From JBDTNL01 sp039933785 (GTDB lineage Bacteria; Acidobacteriota; Thermoanaerobaculia; Multivoradales; JAGPDF01), in the NCBI GenBank assembly GCA_039933785.1, contig JBDTNL010000003.1, positions 61,571 to 125,570 on the forward strand: DNA of 64,000 bases. The letters are read 5' to 3'. The translations under genes were made by a program, and so were the position numbers. Shown here piece after piece: positions 62,889 through 64,000 of the stretch. Below the pieces are notes generated by a model. The model was not told the origin of the DNA and ran no database searches. It saw only the letters and a list, made by a program, of their open reading frames with translations. How positions within the stretch are numbered: the first letter of the stretch is position 1; every line of letters begins with the position of its first letter.

Positions 62889-63137
62889 CTATTTGTTGCG
62901 CTCGAGGAGCTCCGTCAACGGGTCGAACGGGAGGGCCTTGCTGAAGAGAAAGCCCTGCATCTGGTCGCAGCGCAGCAGCCGCAAGATCTTTTCCTGCTCG
63001 GGCGTCTCGACGCCCTCGGCAACCACCGTCAAGTTGAGAGAATGGGCCAGCGAGATGATCGTCTGCGCCAGGGTCATCATGTCGGGATCGCTCAGCATCT
63101 TGCTCACGAACGAGCGATCGCTTTCACGGGTCGGATC
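62889..63137 (-). pseudogene. C-terminal relic of an EAL-domain gene
   Basis: The last about 80 residues of an EAL domain remain: DRSFVSKMLSDPD, TVVAEGVETPEQE and CDQMQGFLFSKALP. The first two thirds, including the EAL motif, are missing. The frame is the same as that of the upstream exonuclease, whose TGA stop lies 10 codons before SKM. There is no Shine-Dalgarno sequence before ATG 63107 or GTG 63116. It looks like the remains of a deletion or a 3' fusion of exonuclease to an old EAL gene. Confidence 0.8.
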
Positions 63138-63971
63138 TCAGGCCTTGACCCCCTGCGCGAGAGTCTTGCAACGCTCGATCAGTTTCCGGTCGCCCAATCG
63201 CCCGGCGCGGGCCTCGAACCCCGCGGTGGGCCCCGTCCAGCGCAAATCGTCCACATCGTCGAACACCGCCGCGTCGGTTCGTAGCGTCGCGAGGGTCTTG
63301 AACAGCAGCGCCACGCCCTTGCGATCGCCGAGGACCGTCGAGGGAAAGCCTTCGATGGCGCCGTATTGCTTGACCAGCCGAGCGGCGGTAACCGCTCCGA
63401 TTCCAGCGATGCCGGGATAGCCGTCCGCGCTGTCGCCGACCAGGGCGAGATAGTCCGGAATCAGCTCCGGGGAGACTCCGAACTTCTCGCGCACTCCGTC
63501 AGCGTTGCGGATGTTGTTGCTCTTTCGGTCGACCTGTACGACGCGGTCGCCCTGTACGCACTGCGCCAGGTCCTTGTCCGGCGTCCAGATGCAGATCTTC
63601 TGCACCCGCTGGTCTTCGGCGGCGATCCGGGCCGCCGAGGCCAGCGCGTCGTCGGCCTCGAGGTCGGTCATCGGCCATACCGCGACGCCCATGGCCGCGA
63701 GCGCGTCCTCCAGCGGATGGAACTGCGCCAGAAGCGCCCGCTCCATGCCAGCCTCAGTCTTGTAATCCGCCCAAAGCTTGTTGCGGAACGACCGGATGAC
63801 GTGGTCCGTCGCCACCCCAATGTGCGTGGCGCCGGTTTCGAGCATTTGTAACACGGTATTGAGCACGCCGATCACGGCCCCCAAAGGCGGATCCCGGTCC
63901 TTGTGGAACCGCCGCAGGCCGTAGAAATGGCGAAACAGCTCGTACGTGCCGTCGACCAGATGGACGATCAT
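63138..63971 (-). CDS. 5'-3' exonuclease (Pol I N-terminal / FEN family), stand-alone
   Basis: A 277-residue protein with the FEN/5'-3' exonuclease fold: LVDGTYELFRHFYG, the acidic cluster LEADDALAS, WTPDKDLAQCV, and the H3TH region GDSADGYPGIAGIGAVTAARLV. It is like the N-terminal domain of DNA polymerase I without the polymerase, like Xni/ExoIX. It would remove flaps and RNA primers. TAGAAT lies 9 bases before the ATG. Its stop is in frame with the EAL relic. Confidence 0.93.
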   Translation of the reverse strand: MIVHLVDGTYELFRHFYGLRRFHKDRDPPLGAVIGVLNTVLQMLETGATHIGVATDHVIRSFRNKLWADYKTEAGMERALLAQFHPLEDALAAMGVAVWPMTDLEADDALASAARIAAEDQRVQKICIWTPDKDLAQCVQGDRVVQVDRKSNNIRNADGVREKFGVSPELIPDYLALVGDSADGYPGIAGIGAVTAARLVKQYGAIEGFPSTVLGDRKGVALLFKTLATLRTDAAVFDDVDDLRWTGPTAGFEARAGRLGDRKLIERCKTLAQGVKA

Positions 63972-63980
63972 GGAGCCCGC

Positions 63981-63986
63981 ATTCTA
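63981..63986 (-). promoter_or_regulatory. -10-like TAGAAT ahead of the exonuclease
   Basis: TAGAAT is 9 bases from the ATG at 63971 with no Shine-Dalgarno sequence; a near-leaderless transcript is likely. Confidence 0.35.
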
Positions 63987-64000
63987 GGGCTCCTTGCCAC

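Overview
The window is a high-GC bacterial chromosome segment with dense genes on both strands. Gene content suggests an Acidobacteriota-like Gram-negative: stand-alone GspA/GspB-type secretion genes, a futalosine-pathway mqnA, DUF885, M16 and M23 secreted peptidases, a BNR/sialidase-fold giant protein, HEAT-repeat proteins under an ECF sigma factor, and several lipoproteins and signal peptides. This placement is an inference from gene families; no 16S gene is present. I see no CRISPR array, prophage or intact insertion sequence.

Layout. 1-9.4 kb: a truncated nuclease-helicase, a secreted BNR-repeat protein, a cold-shock protein with terminator, gspB/gspA, a small zinc protease, an acyltransferase, an SDR and a secreted M23 peptidase. 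9.4-17.2 kb: an M16 lipoprotein peptidase, queA, and a peptide ABC importer (binding protein and two permeases, no ATPase) read leftward. 17.2-24 kb: Hsp20, an orphan sensor kinase, a zinc-ribbon microprotein, a large inverted repeat, then rplU-rpmA-obgE-nadD-rsfS and a sigma-54-activator-like protein with altered Walker motifs. 23.4-27.1 kb: an ECF sigma / membrane anti-sigma / HEAT / HEAT operon with a recognisable ECF promoter. 27.2-34.4 kb: an MscS channel, a nitrilase-GNAT pair, a cation antiporter, DUF3047, a kynureninase-like enzyme and a VapBC module with ACGTACGT operator repeats. 34.4-39.9 kb: a leftward operon of three crotonases, a thiolase, a glutamine amidotransferase and a GT87-like membrane protein. 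40-44.4 kb: a DUF885 peptidase, a TPR protein and a conserved unknown. 44.4-53.2 kb: tRNA-Lys, tRNA-Leu and the protein-quality set tig-clpP-clpX-lon, then engB and rho, followed by a REP-like palindromic element. 53.2-56.1 kb: mqnA coupled to a DprE1/DprE2-like pair. 56.1-64 kb: a signalling block containing a stand-alone MshEN-type protein with four 30-residue repeats, an EAL protein, secreted thioredoxin, a NarL-type two-component system, a secreted caspase-like protein, a membrane GGDEF protein with an altered signature, and an EAL relic in frame behind the stop of a 5'-3' exonuclease.

Two genome-wide habits stand out. Many neighbouring genes overlap as ATGA, GTGA, TTGA or CTGA stop-starts, implying translational coupling. 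About ten genes without a Shine-Dalgarno sequence carry TANNNT 6-10 bases before the start codon, the layout expected for leaderless mRNAs; I used this to choose several GTG or internal ATG starts.
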